Assembly (NCBI GenBank): GCA_020465985.1
Contig: JAANYP010002044.1
Coordinates: forward strand, 1 to 64,000
Direction: 5' to 3'
Length of the DNA stretch: 64,000 bases
Source of the DNA: Centrapalus pauciflorus
Taxonomy: Eukaryota > Streptophyta > Magnoliopsida > Asterales > Asteraceae
Below the pieces are notes generated by a model. The model made no database searches and was not told the DNA's origin. It saw only the letters and a program-made list of their open reading frames with translations. Made by a program: the position numbers and the translations under genes. Numbering within the stretch: the first letter of the stretch is position 1; each line of letters begins with the position of its first letter. Of this stretch, positions 1 through 8,811 are shown piece by piece.

Positions 1-928
1 TTAACACTGCCTGCTTCACCCAAAACAGATCCTTAGTGGTGAAAAGGTTCAACAAGACTCCCTATGAGCTGCTCAAAGGGAGGAAGCCAAATGTCAGTTA
101 CTTCCATGTGTTTGGGTGTCCCTCTTTCATTTTGAATCAAACGGATCAACTGTCAAAGTTTGAGCCAAAAGCTGATGAAGGTGTCTTTGTCGGCTACTCT
201 GCTATCTCTAAAGGCTACAGAGTGTACAACAACAAAAGAAAGGTGATAGATGAATCTATCAATGTCACCTTTGAAGAGTCCAAGAATGCTTCCACCAAAG
301 CTGTTCCTGAATCAGTTTCAGGAGAACATAACTTTGATGATCTCATGCATTCAAACAATGAAGAGGACTCAAAAGCTTCCACTACACCCAGTGTGGAACC
401 TGCTAATCATGATGGGCATGATGATGATTATGTCAATACACCTTGTGTGAATAAGTGTACTGACTTAATTACAACTGCTTGTCCTGAACCTATCAATGCT
501 GATTTTCCCAGTTCTACTGCTGATATGTTCAACAGTGGTCAGACATGTTCAACAAGAGAACAGGCTCAAGACAACAGTGTGTCTGAAAATCTTGAGAGCT
601 GTTCTACAGGACCTGCTGAAGATGTTAACAACTCATGTGAATCATCATTGAAAAATGATCCTAAGTGGATCAGGTGTCACCCCAATGATCAAATAATTGG
701 TGACATCAACAAAGGGGTACAACACGGTGGGACAGCTTAGGGAACTTTTGTATGTTCTCTAGTTTTGTTTCGTTGATGGAGCCAAAGAAGGTGGATGAAG
801 CACTAAAAGATGCCAATTGGATCACTGCCATGCAAGAAGAGCTCAATCAGTTTGAGAGAAACAAGGTATGGAAGCTGGTCCCTGCTCCTAAAGGTAAAAC
901 CATAATTGGCACCAAATGGGTTTTCTAA
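1..928 (+). pseudogene. H1 pol, left segment: integrase C-terminus to first RT residues
   Basis: The reading begins in the integrase C-terminal half (NTACFTQNRS, then the block FHVFGCPSFILNQ), passes an acidic/Ser-rich linker and reaches the RT entry motif GTKWVF at about 928. A one-base loss near 723 (CAACAC where the copy in A has CAAACAC) shifts the frame, so the open frame 36-740 ends with an aberrant tail. RT coding stops abruptly at 928, where the inverted copy A begins, and resumes at 6824. About 35 RT residues expected between GTKWVF and FAPVAR are absent. The reading is clear because A, B and C carry parallel copies. Confidence 0.9.
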
Positions 929-1885
929 TGACATGACCTTGCTCGTCCATCTTGTTCCTGAAAACCCATTTTGTGCCAATTATAGTTTTACCTTTAGGAG
1001 CAGGGACCAACTTCCATACTTTGTTTCTCTCAAACTGATTGAGTTCTTCTTGCATGACAGTGATCCAATTGGCATCTTTTAATGCTTCATCAACCCTCTT
1101 TGGCTCCATCAGTGAAACAAAACTAGAGAACATACAGAAGTTCCCTAAGCTGTCCCACCGTGTTTGTATCCCTTTGTTGATGTCACCAATTATTTGATCA
1201 TTGGGGTGACACCTGATCCACTTAGGATCATTTTTCAATGATGATTTTCCTGAGTTGTTAACATCTTCAGCAGGTCCTGTTGAACAGCTCTCAAGATTTT
1301 CAGACACACTGTTGTCTTGAGCCTGTTCACTTGTTGAACATGTCTGACCACTGTTGAACATATCAGCAGAGGAACTGGGAAAATCAGCATTGATAGGTTC
1401 TGGACATGCAGTTGTAATTAAGTCAGTACATTTATTCACACAGGGTGTATTGACATAATCATCATCATGTCCATCATGATTAACAGGTTCCACACTGGGT
1501 GTAGTGGAAGCTTTTGAGTCCTCTTCATTGATTGAATGCATCAGATCATCAAAGTTAAGGTCTCCTGAAACTGATTCAGGAACAGCTTTGGTGGAGGCAT
1601 TCTTGGACTCTTCAAAGGTGACATTGATAGATTCATCTATCACCTTTCTTTTGTTGTTGTATACTCTGTAGGCTTTGGAGATAGTAGAGTAGCCAACAAA
1701 CACACCTTCATCAGCTTTAGGTTCAAATTTCGACAGCTGGTCCCTTTGATTCAGAATGAAACAGGGACATCCAAACACATGGAAGTAACTGACATTTGGC
1801 TTTCTCCCTTTGAGCAGCTCATAGGGAGTCTTGTTGAACCTTTTCACCACTAAGGATCTGTTTTGGGTGAAGCAGGCAGTGTTAA
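1..1885. repeat. Long palindrome: inverted repeat arms 1-928 and about 962-1885
   Basis: The first 928 bases (integrase/RT segment of H1) reappear in reverse complement from about 962 to 1885 (same segment of A). The loop between arms is only about 33 bp (929-961) and is itself A's RT coding sequence. The arms look more than 95% identical by eye; one clear indel is near 723. Transcription through it would give an almost loopless hairpin of about 0.9 kb. The left arm may extend beyond the window. Confidence 0.9.
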
Positions 1886-2909
1886 TAGCTTCAGCCCAAA
1901 ATGATGAAGGTAAACCTGATGCACACAGCATGGTTCTGGCAGCTTCAATGAGAGTTCGGTTTCTCCTTTCAGCAACTCCATTTTGTTGAGGAGTTCTTAC
2001 TGCTGAAAAGTTTTGAGAGATACCTTTCTCTTCACAGAAGTCTTCAAGAGTACTGTTTCTGAATTCAGTACCATGATCACTTCTAAGCTGCTTTACTTGG
2101 GCAGAGTTCAGCATTTCCATCTTTTTGACAAATCCAATAATCTCTCTAGCAGCCTCTCCTTTGCTCTTCAGAAAGATCACCCATGTGTACCTGGAGAACT
2201 CATCAACCATTACAAGAGTGTATCTTCTTCCTCCTAGACTTGGGACATTAACAGGTCCAAACAAGTCCATATGGATCAAGAAGAGTGGAGTATCAATAGA
2301 GAAATTGTGTTTGGATTTAAAAGATGTTTTTCTCTGCTTGCCTTTCTCACAAGCTGTGCATAATCTATCTTTGGCAAAAGTCATAGAAGGCAAACCTGTC
2401 ACCAACTCTTTCTTACAGAGTTTGTTGATGTTCTTGAAGTTCAGATGTGACAGTCTTCTGTGCCATAACCAGTTTAGATCAGCATTTGTTCTTGTGAGAA
2501 AACAGGTTTCAGTTGTGGGGTCAGCAGAATGCATATCCACAACATATACACCTTTCTTTCGTTGAGCACATAGCACAACTTTGCCTTGGGAATCCAATAT
2601 GTAACCCAGGTGCTCATCAAAGTTAACCTTGTAGCCAGCATCACACAGTTGGCTTATGCTAACAAGGTTATGTTTTAGCCCAACCACATAGGCTACCCTT
2701 TTGAACACTGCAGCACCAGCTTTAAGAGTTCCATATCCCTCAGTGGATCCCTGCACATTGTCACCAAAGGTGACTTTTGGCCCTTTTTCAGGCCTGAGTT
2801 CACTCAGCAATTCTTTACAACCTGTCATGTGCCCTGAGCAGCCACTGTCCAAGTACCAAACCTGGGAAGGTTGTTTTTCCTGCAGAGTGATAAGAGAATT
2901 ATTAGTCAT
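929..2909 (-). CDS. A pol (protease, GAG-pre-integrase, integrase, RT start), truncated
   Basis: The open frame starts at ATG 2909-2907, overlapping the end of gag by 8 bases in the +1 frame. Domains by residue: aspartic protease DSGCSGHMTG near 21-30; GAG-pre-integrase with an HHCC zinc finger (WHRRLSHLNF ... CTACEKGKQ) about 145-200; integrase core with the D, D, E residues in HMDLFGP, RSDHGTEF and NGVAERRNR, about 210-330; then the linker and RT entry GTKWVFRNKMDEQGHVI. Element sequence ends at 929; the frame runs on antisense into H1 to a stop at 888, adding about 12 alien residues. The RT catalytic centre and RNase H are missing. The true start is uncertain: a splice-acceptor-like CAG|G lies at 2882-2879, just inside the frame. 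Confidence 0.88.
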
Positions 2910-2910
2910 T
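2878..2910 (-). promoter_or_regulatory. Acceptor-like site at the A gag/pol boundary
   Basis: Reading the minus strand, the gag stop (2904-2902) lies in GACTAAT, a good plant branch-point match. It is followed by the pyrimidine-rich TTCTCTTATCACTCTGCAG and then GAA. There are 22 nt from stop to the end of CAG. The same arrangement occurs in B, C and D1. Function as a splice acceptor is inferred. Confidence 0.45.
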
Positions 2911-5640
2911 TTTAGGGGAACTCATCACAGAGATGAGTTCTCCTACTTCATCAACATTTGTTGATGGATTTGGAATGTCCACACTAATATTCCCTATCTG
3001 AATGGTATCAGCTTGTATACCATCCTCCGTGACTGTGACATTTCCACCACTGCTTGTGACAGCTGTGAAGGAAACAGCAGAGTCAACAAGCCTCATGTCC
3101 TCAGATTCAGGACAGTCCTTGGCCAGATGTGTCTTCTTCCCACATTTGTAACATTTTCTCTTTTTAGTATTTTTGGAAGAAGATCCTTCAGAAACACATT
3201 CTGAGCTGTTTTTGTTGATTCTTTCAGCAAGTTTAGCATTCTTTGTTGAATCAACAGCTTGTGTGGAGAGTTCAATAGCCACAGCTTTGACTGTCTCTTC
3301 TTTCCTCTTTTTGGGAGGACAGATGTCAAAGACAGGAAGCTTGATTGGCTTTTGAGCTTCCACAGGTTTGGGAAACTTATTCCCATTTGTCTCAGTTTGA
3401 GCAATGGCTTTGCCTTTGCCCCTACTGGATTGTGATTTATGCTGCCTATCAGCATACTCACTGTGTTTGGTTTTGAAAAACTTATTTTCATTTAAAACCA
3501 ATTTACCACTATGATTTGAAAACTTATTTGAAATCACAGCAGTTTTGTTTTCAACATGAGACTTAACCTTGTTGAAAACAGGCTGCTTACTTTTTGAAAA
3601 CTTATTTTCAAAGTGTTTAGCATCAAAAGGATTAACATGCTTTTTACCAACAGCTTTGGACTCAGAACCTGTTTTGTCAACAGGTTTAGCATCCACAGCT
3701 TCAGTTTGAACATGTTTTCCTTTCTTTTGCTTGTGTGAGCTAGCAAAGCACTTAGCAGGCTGTTTTGGAGAACAAACTCCAACATCAGCTTTTGAGCTGA
3801 GTTCACACAAGCTGTCAGTATTTTGAGGCCTGACAAACCTGTTTGTTGAGATTAGTTTACCATTCACATTTTGAATGAATGTATTTGGAAGTTCACCAAG
3901 AGTGGATAAATCTTCTTTCAAATTACTTATCTCAACAATTGAAGCTGCTGTGTCAAGATCCCCTCCAAGATAGGCTTGGATTTGTGCAGGAATCTGTTGA
4001 CTTATACAATGGCTGACTTTTTGTGCAGATTGGCACCAAGAGTCAACTATCTTTTGAAGCTTGGCATGCGTTATATCTGTTTCTCTCTTTTCTTCCAGTA
4101 AAATGGAGTTGACGTGTTTTAATTCATCAAGCTCAGTTTCCAACTTATGGAAACTGTCCAGTTTACTGGATTTAGTTTTAAGATCAGCTTTAAGCTTAGA
4201 GATTTCAGATAATAAAGCATCATGCTTCTCAACAGCAGCTTTGAGATCAACAAGCATATATTCAAACATTTTAACTTTTTCTTCAGAACTGTAAGCCACA
4301 AAATTTTGTACCTTATACATCATTGTAGGATTCCAGTTCTCTAAGCTGCTGAAGACTTCAGCTTCAGCCATATCCTGTTTGAAACTGCTTGTTGATGGGA
4401 CATCAGTGTTGGCCATCAGACATTGATTATCTTCTTCATCAGATGATGAATCAGATTCCTCCCAGTCACATGTCTCTGCCATGAGTCCCTTTTGGCGATT
4501 GGAAGACACAGAGTTTTCCAATTTCCTCAGCTTAGCCATGGCCATAAGGTACTTAAACCTATAGCCATCATCCTTGTTAGTCTTGTTGGGTTTGGATGAC
4601 TGACCAACAGCTTTTGACACACAGTCAGCAGCTATGTGACCAGTTTTGCCACACTTGAAGCACTCAGCTTTGGATTTGTCAAATGCCTTCTTTTTGCCAG
4701 CACTTGAACCTCCTTGCAGCATATTTCTTCCAAACCTTTTCTTGTTGAACCTTTTGACAAGCATGGCTATCATTTGCTCATCATCTTGTTCAGCAAGATC
4801 TGCAGCATCTTCTTCGTCTGACACCTCCTCCTTTTCATCATCCTGCTGATCAGGTTGAATGAACACATCACTCACCTGATTTACAGGCTGTCTCACACTA
4901 GCCACAAAGGCTGCACCTTTTCTGGACATTTCCAAGGCATTTCTCTTTTGTTGCCTTGACTGTTCATCATTCAGTAAGGATCCATACAGATTGACTAGAT
5001 CCATACTTCTGATAGTACCTGAGTTCCTTAGGATTGTTGAGAAGTAGTTCCACTCTTCAGGTAAAATGTCCAGAAATTTGTTCACCAGGGTAAGACTGTC
5101 CTTGGTGATCCCAACAGCTTTGAGATCATTCACTAGAGCAGTGAACCTGGTGTAGGTTTCAGTGAGAGTCTCCTTTGGTTTAGCAAAGAAGAGTTCATAC
5201 TGTCTAACAAGATTGTTGATCCTGTTGTCCAGTGTGATTGTGGGTCCATCATAGACGGTACACAAAGTATCCCACATCTCCTTTGCTGTCTTCATTTTCT
5301 CCACCTGCTTGAACACATCATCAGGGAGAGAAATGACCAGGTTGTTTCTGGCCTTTGCATCCAGAGCCACCAATCTCTTGTCATCATCAGACCATTGAGC
5401 TTTAGCTTTCTCAAAGGTCCTGATTTCAGGGGCAGCTCCTTCAACCGCTGGAGTTATAGTAGTAACAGAGGTTGGCACATAGGGACCCTCCATCACTATC
5501 TCTGGCAGTTGTACATCCAGATTCTCTAAGTAGAGCATCATTCTGCACTTCCAACCAGAGAAGTTTTGATGATTAAATTTTGGAGGCTTACCCATAGAGC
5601 CATTGTCATAGTAAGAAGAATTTGCAGCACTGTTGTCCAT
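2902..5640 (-). CDS. A gag polyprotein, 912 codons, open
   Basis: Encodes the capsid/nucleocapsid precursor. It starts MDNSAANSS at 5640, 46 bases after the PBS. The N-terminal half is a copia UBN2-type gag domain (KFNHQNFSGWKCRMMLY; later TLCTVYDGPTITLDNRINN). A CCHC knuckle CFKCGKTGHIAADC is near residue 327. A long Lys/Ser-rich, coiled-coil-prone extension follows (heptads around residues 450-540), then a second knuckle CYKCGKKTHLAKDC near 830, close to the C-terminus. The length is far above the 300-450 residues of ordinary copia gags and fits the enlarged Sirevirus gag. A KHVQTE motif near residue 642 resembles LC8-binding sites. No internal stop; the only intact gag of this family here. 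Confidence 0.92.
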   Translation of the reverse strand: MDNSAANSSYYDNGSMGKPPKFNHQNFSGWKCRMMLYLENLDVQLPEIVMEGPYVPTSVTTITPAVEGAAPEIRTFEKAKAQWSDDDKRLVALDAKARNNLVISLPDDVFKQVEKMKTAKEMWDTLCTVYDGPTITLDNRINNLVRQYELFFAKPKETLTETYTRFTALVNDLKAVGITKDSLTLVNKFLDILPEEWNYFSTILRNSGTIRSMDLVNLYGSLLNDEQSRQQKRNALEMSRKGAAFVASVRQPVNQVSDVFIQPDQQDDEKEEVSDEEDAADLAEQDDEQMIAMLVKRFNKKRFGRNMLQGGSSAGKKKAFDKSKAECFKCGKTGHIAADCVSKAVGQSSKPNKTNKDDGYRFKYLMAMAKLRKLENSVSSNRQKGLMAETCDWEESDSSSDEEDNQCLMANTDVPSTSSFKQDMAEAEVFSSLENWNPTMMYKVQNFVAYSSEEKVKMFEYMLVDLKAAVEKHDALLSEISKLKADLKTKSSKLDSFHKLETELDELKHVNSILLEEKRETDITHAKLQKIVDSWCQSAQKVSHCISQQIPAQIQAYLGGDLDTAASIVEISNLKEDLSTLGELPNTFIQNVNGKLISTNRFVRPQNTDSLCELSSKADVGVCSPKQPAKCFASSHKQKKGKHVQTEAVDAKPVDKTGSESKAVGKKHVNPFDAKHFENKFSKSKQPVFNKVKSHVENKTAVISNKFSNHSGKLVLNENKFFKTKHSEYADRQHKSQSSRGKGKAIAQTETNGNKFPKPVEAQKPIKLPVFDICPPKKRKEETVKAVAIELSTQAVDSTKNAKLAERINKNSSECVSEGSSSKNTKKRKCYKCGKKTHLAKDCPESEDMRLVDSAVSFTAVTSSGGNVTVTEDGIQADTIQIGNISVDIPNPSTNVDEVGELISVMSSPKND

Positions 5641-5685
5641 GGAAACTTGGGAGAATGAGAGATCTAGAATGACACACTCTAAACT

Positions 5686-5697
5686 GCTCTGATACCA
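5686..5697 (-). other. A primer-binding site (initiator tRNA-Met type)
   Basis: The minus strand reads TGGTATCAGAGC, complementary to the 3' end of plant initiator tRNA-Met, two bases (AC) downstream of the LTR end ...CTACA. Confidence 0.93.
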
Positions 5698-5699
5698 GT

Positions 5700-6823
5700 T
5701 GTAGGTCCCGAGAGGTTCCCAAAGTATATAGTTATAAGCTGTAGAGGGGGGGGGGTGAATACAGCAATTTAAAAACTACACACTCTTTTCTCAATGTTTG
5801 TATGTATTATCAACAATTTGTTAATTACAAACAAGCTTGAATGCGGAAGAGTTCAAGCTGAGATGACAGATACAACAGTATGCTTACTAGTCTAAGACAG
5901 ACTCGAACTAGTATACAATGAATACACTCACTAAGAAGCACTCACTGTGTTTACAAGACTTAAGGAACAGCTTAGGTAAAACAACTTAGACACACAGATG
6001 CTGGTTTACAGAAGACTTGCATGCATGAAGATCACACTTGCACGTTCACTCTTGGTTTAAGCACTTAGCTTTCTTCACTTCTCTTTCTGACCTTAGAAGC
6101 TTCCTTTTATACTCACTTAGAGGATCTCAGAGAAACATCTTCATTGGACAGAATGAAAAGGAAAAGTCTTGTTGAAAAGACAACATAACCTTTTCTTCAC
6201 TTTTCTGAAAAGCAGACTTGTCTTCACATGTGCAGAACTTTTGTCTTTTTACTTTGTCTACTGTTGCATTGCCTTTAACTAATTTAGGAATGTCAACTTT
6301 GCGTCTTTCTTCCCTGTAAAGGCCTATTTTGATATAAGAAAAAGGTCTGTCACCCTTTTTCAAATATCCTTTTGTCTTCATGTTACAGAACAGCGTGGGC
6401 AGGCTGAGCAGTTCTGTTTTCCACTTTGTCTTCGACTTTGTAAACTGATCTTGTAGTCAAAAAACAATACATGATGACTTGGAAACAAATTCCATAAAGT
6501 GTTTAGCCTGTTCACAAAGAACAGGTTCTGTTCACAAAGAACAGAACACTTTAAAAATGCCCAAGCTGCTCAACAGTGTAGAGCAGCGTAGACAGTTTAT
6601 GTCCAGCCTGTTCAGCAGACAGAGCAGCTTGGACAAACTGTCTTAATTGCAACACATGCAACATATAGAACAGCTTTAGACTGATATTGCAAATCATTTT
6701 CAGGTTTCAATAAGGCATATAACAGGCCTTAAATTCAACCTTCAAATGCATCAACAGGTTTGATTATAAAATCTCCCCCTCAGATGTAGAACAGGTTTGA
6801 CTAAGGCCTTTTTGTGCCTAACA
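5700..6823 (-). repeat. A 5' LTR, 1124 bp
   Basis: Bounded by TGTTAGGCAC at 6823 and ...GGGACCTACA at 5700 on the minus strand, with TG...CA ends. It contains a CCAAT box, a TATA box, two CTGTTCNNNGTGAACAG inverted repeats (about 6505-6545), an internal polypurine-like AGGGGGAGAT near 6775, and a run of nine G on the plus strand (5746-5754) before the PBS side. It matches the H1 3' LTR and the LTRs of B, C and F. A fragmentary open frame (6127-6381) is common to LTR copies and has no known product. Confidence 0.93.
6104..6147 (-). promoter_or_regulatory. A 5' LTR core promoter (CCAAT and TATA)
   Basis: The minus strand carries CCAAT at 6147-6143 and TATAAAAG at 6111-6104, in the same relation as in all other LTRs of the family. 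This would drive the A genomic RNA toward 929 and on into the palindrome. Confidence 0.75.
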
Positions 6824-8109
6824 CATTTGCTCCTGTGGCCAGGCTAGAAGCAATTCGTTTGTATCTAGCCTATGCTGCTTATAAGAGCATTAAGGTATTT
6901 CAAATGGATGTGAAGAGTGCATTTTTAAATGGGAAGCTGTAAGAAGAAGTTTATGTCAAGCAGCCTCTAGGTTTTGAAAATGAACAACATCCAGGTTTTG
7001 TCTATAAGTTGGACAAAGCTCTCTATGGTCTCAAACAAGCCCCTAGAGCCTGGTATGACACTCTTACTGATTTCCTTATGAGCAATGGGTATTCCAGAGG
7101 TAAAGTGGATACCACACTGTTCATAAAGAAAGTGAAGTCTGATATTATGCTTGTTCAAATTTATGTGGATGACATAATATTTGGTTCTACTAATGAGCAG
7201 TTGTGCAAGAATTTTTCATTACTCATGAAATCCAAGTATGATTTGAGTATGATGGGAGAACTAACTTTCTTTTTAGGATTACAGGTTAAACAAACCTTAA
7301 CTGGAATTTTTATAAATCAAAGAAAGTACACTTTAGATCTTTTGAAAAAGTTCAAATTTGATCAAAGTTCTCCTATTAAAACCCCAATGGCAACCAATGT
7401 AAAATTGGATGCTGATGCCAGTGGCAAAGTTGTTTCAGTAACAGCTTACAGAGGCATGATTGGGAGCTTGCTATACTTAACTGCTAGTAGACCTGATATT
7501 ATGTTTGCTACCTGTCTGTGTGCTAGGTTTCAAGCTGATCCAAAAGAATCTCATCTAGCTGCTGTTAAAAGAATCTTCAGATACCTGAAGGGTACACCAG
7601 GTTTGGGTCTTTGGTATCCCAAAGATTCAAGCCTTGAACTAACAGGTTATTCAGATTCTGATTTTGCAGGCTGCAGACTAGACAGGAAAAGCACAACAGG
7701 TGGATGTCAACTCCTTGGTGGTAAGTTGATAAGTTGGTGCAGCAAGAAGCAGAACTCTGTGTCTACTTCTACTGCTGAAGCTGAGTACATTGCTGCTAGA
7801 AGCTGCTGTGGGCAGATCCTGTGGATGCAGCATCAGCTTGAAGATTATGGACTTGTGTATAGGAAAATTCCTATTCTATGTGATAACACAAGTGCCATAG
7901 CCATTTCCAACAATCCAGTATTTCATTCAAGAACAAAGCATATTGAAGTCAGACATCAATTCATCAGGGATCACATTCAGAAAGGTAATGTGGAGGTAAG
8001 TTTTATTTCCACAAATGAACAGCTTGCAGACATTTTCACCAAACCTCTGGATGAAACAAGGTTTAATTACCTTGTCAGCAAGCTGGGCATGTTAAACAAG
8101 AGTGACTAA
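6824..8109 (+). pseudogene. H1 pol, right segment: reverse transcriptase and RNase H
   Basis: Resumes at FAPVARLEAIRL directly after the A LTR. The RT catalytic box YVDD is at 7162-7173, with conserved neighbours ALYGLKQAPRAWYD and GELTFFLGLQV. RNase H follows with SDSDFAGC, KSTTGGCQLLGG, STAEAEY and the C-terminal RTKHIEVRHQFIRD and LADIFTKPLD blocks, ending at TGA/TAA near 8109. One stop at 6940-6942 (CAA to TAA by comparison with B and C) breaks the frame; after it the 7009-8109 stretch is fully open. RT fingers upstream of FAPVAR are missing. Confidence 0.92.
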
Positions 8110-8590
8110 GTGTTTCTCAAAGGTCTAAGAATTTGTGTGCTTCACACTGCTCAGGTTTCTCAGAACAGCCTAGGCAGAACAGGTTTTACATGTTCTGTAC
8201 TTAGTCATTTGTCTAAAAAAACTTGAACAGCTTGAGCACACAACAGGCTGAACTAAAACAGTTTATTCGTCCAGCCTGCTCTGATGGTCCAATCTTCACC
8301 CTGTTCACTCCTTCACACTGTCTTACAAGCCATTGTCTTGTAACTTGTTCAACTATTGGACACAACCTGTTCTTACAAAAGAGAGCAGGCTGAAGGCATA
8401 GTTTGAAAAATGAACAGCTTGAAGAATGCACAGCTTGTGATGACTCTGCTCATCACAGGTTTGACCAACAGCTTGGACCAACAGTTTTAATTACCTTTCT
8501 TCAAACTCAAGTTACTTAATTTATGTTTTATTTAACTTAATTACTGCGGATAATGCGGGTTACGTGTGTTAGTGATTAAAAAGGGCTCAA
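8110..8590 (+). other. H1 noncoding stretch between pol and ORF3
   Basis: No coding frame that I believe. It is rich in short GAACAG/CTGTTC words (for example around 8160-8200, 8222-8232, 8340-8420), the same words that form inverted repeats in the LTRs. The corresponding stretch in B (24599-25020) is similar, so it is element sequence and not host DNA. Confidence 0.7.
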
Positions 8591-8811
8591 GTGGTCTGAC
8601 AAACGGTCTGACATGGACAACCGTTCCGTTTTCCGTTAACGGCCTTTTCAAATCAATGCCCAAACCTTCTCTCTCATACACACTCACATTCAAATCCTAT
8701 AAATACCCAACTACTGTTTCATCTTCGTCTTTCTCATCATTTCCAGAAATCCTCAAGAACCCTAAAAATCGACTAAGTGTCTTTTGCTTCTCCAACCTCA
8801 AAACTTCCTAA
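8591..8811 (+). promoter_or_regulatory. Internal promoter-like leader of H1 ORF3
   Basis: A TATA box, TATAAATA, lies at 8698-8705, 114 bp before the ORF3 ATG. It is followed by a pyrimidine-rich leader like a plant 5' UTR. Upstream at about 8590-8645 are clustered AACGG/CCGTT words (AAACGG, AACCGTT, TTCCGTTTTCCGTTAACGG), which resemble MYB/MSA-type sites. The TATA spacing is conserved in B (113 bp). Promoter activity is inferred. Confidence 0.6.

Larger units (their letters stand above)
929..6823 (-). mobile_element. A: copia element inserted in H1 in opposite orientation, 3' half deleted
   Basis: On the minus strand: 5' LTR (6823-5700), PBS (5697-5686), gag, pol to just past the RT entry. 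It sits in H1's RT exactly before CATTTGCT (6824), where the family sequence elsewhere reads ...GATGAAGCATTTGCT, so the right edge is a clean LTR terminus in a coding target. The rest of A's RT, RNase H, ORF3 and 3' LTR are missing, together with about 100 bp of H1 target on that side. A is the best preserved coding copy of its family in the window: gag and the remaining pol are both open. Confidence 0.9.

Noticed and set aside
3093..3491. Antisense and alternate-frame ORFs over gag and pol of A, B, C and D1
   Set aside because: They shadow real frames, carry no recognisable domains and follow the degeneracy of the true coding strand.
8566..8811. 81-codon frame just before H1 ORF3
   Set aside because: It overlaps the TATA box and leader; the B counterpart (25024) diverges in protein sequence with frameshifts, so a leader is the better reading.
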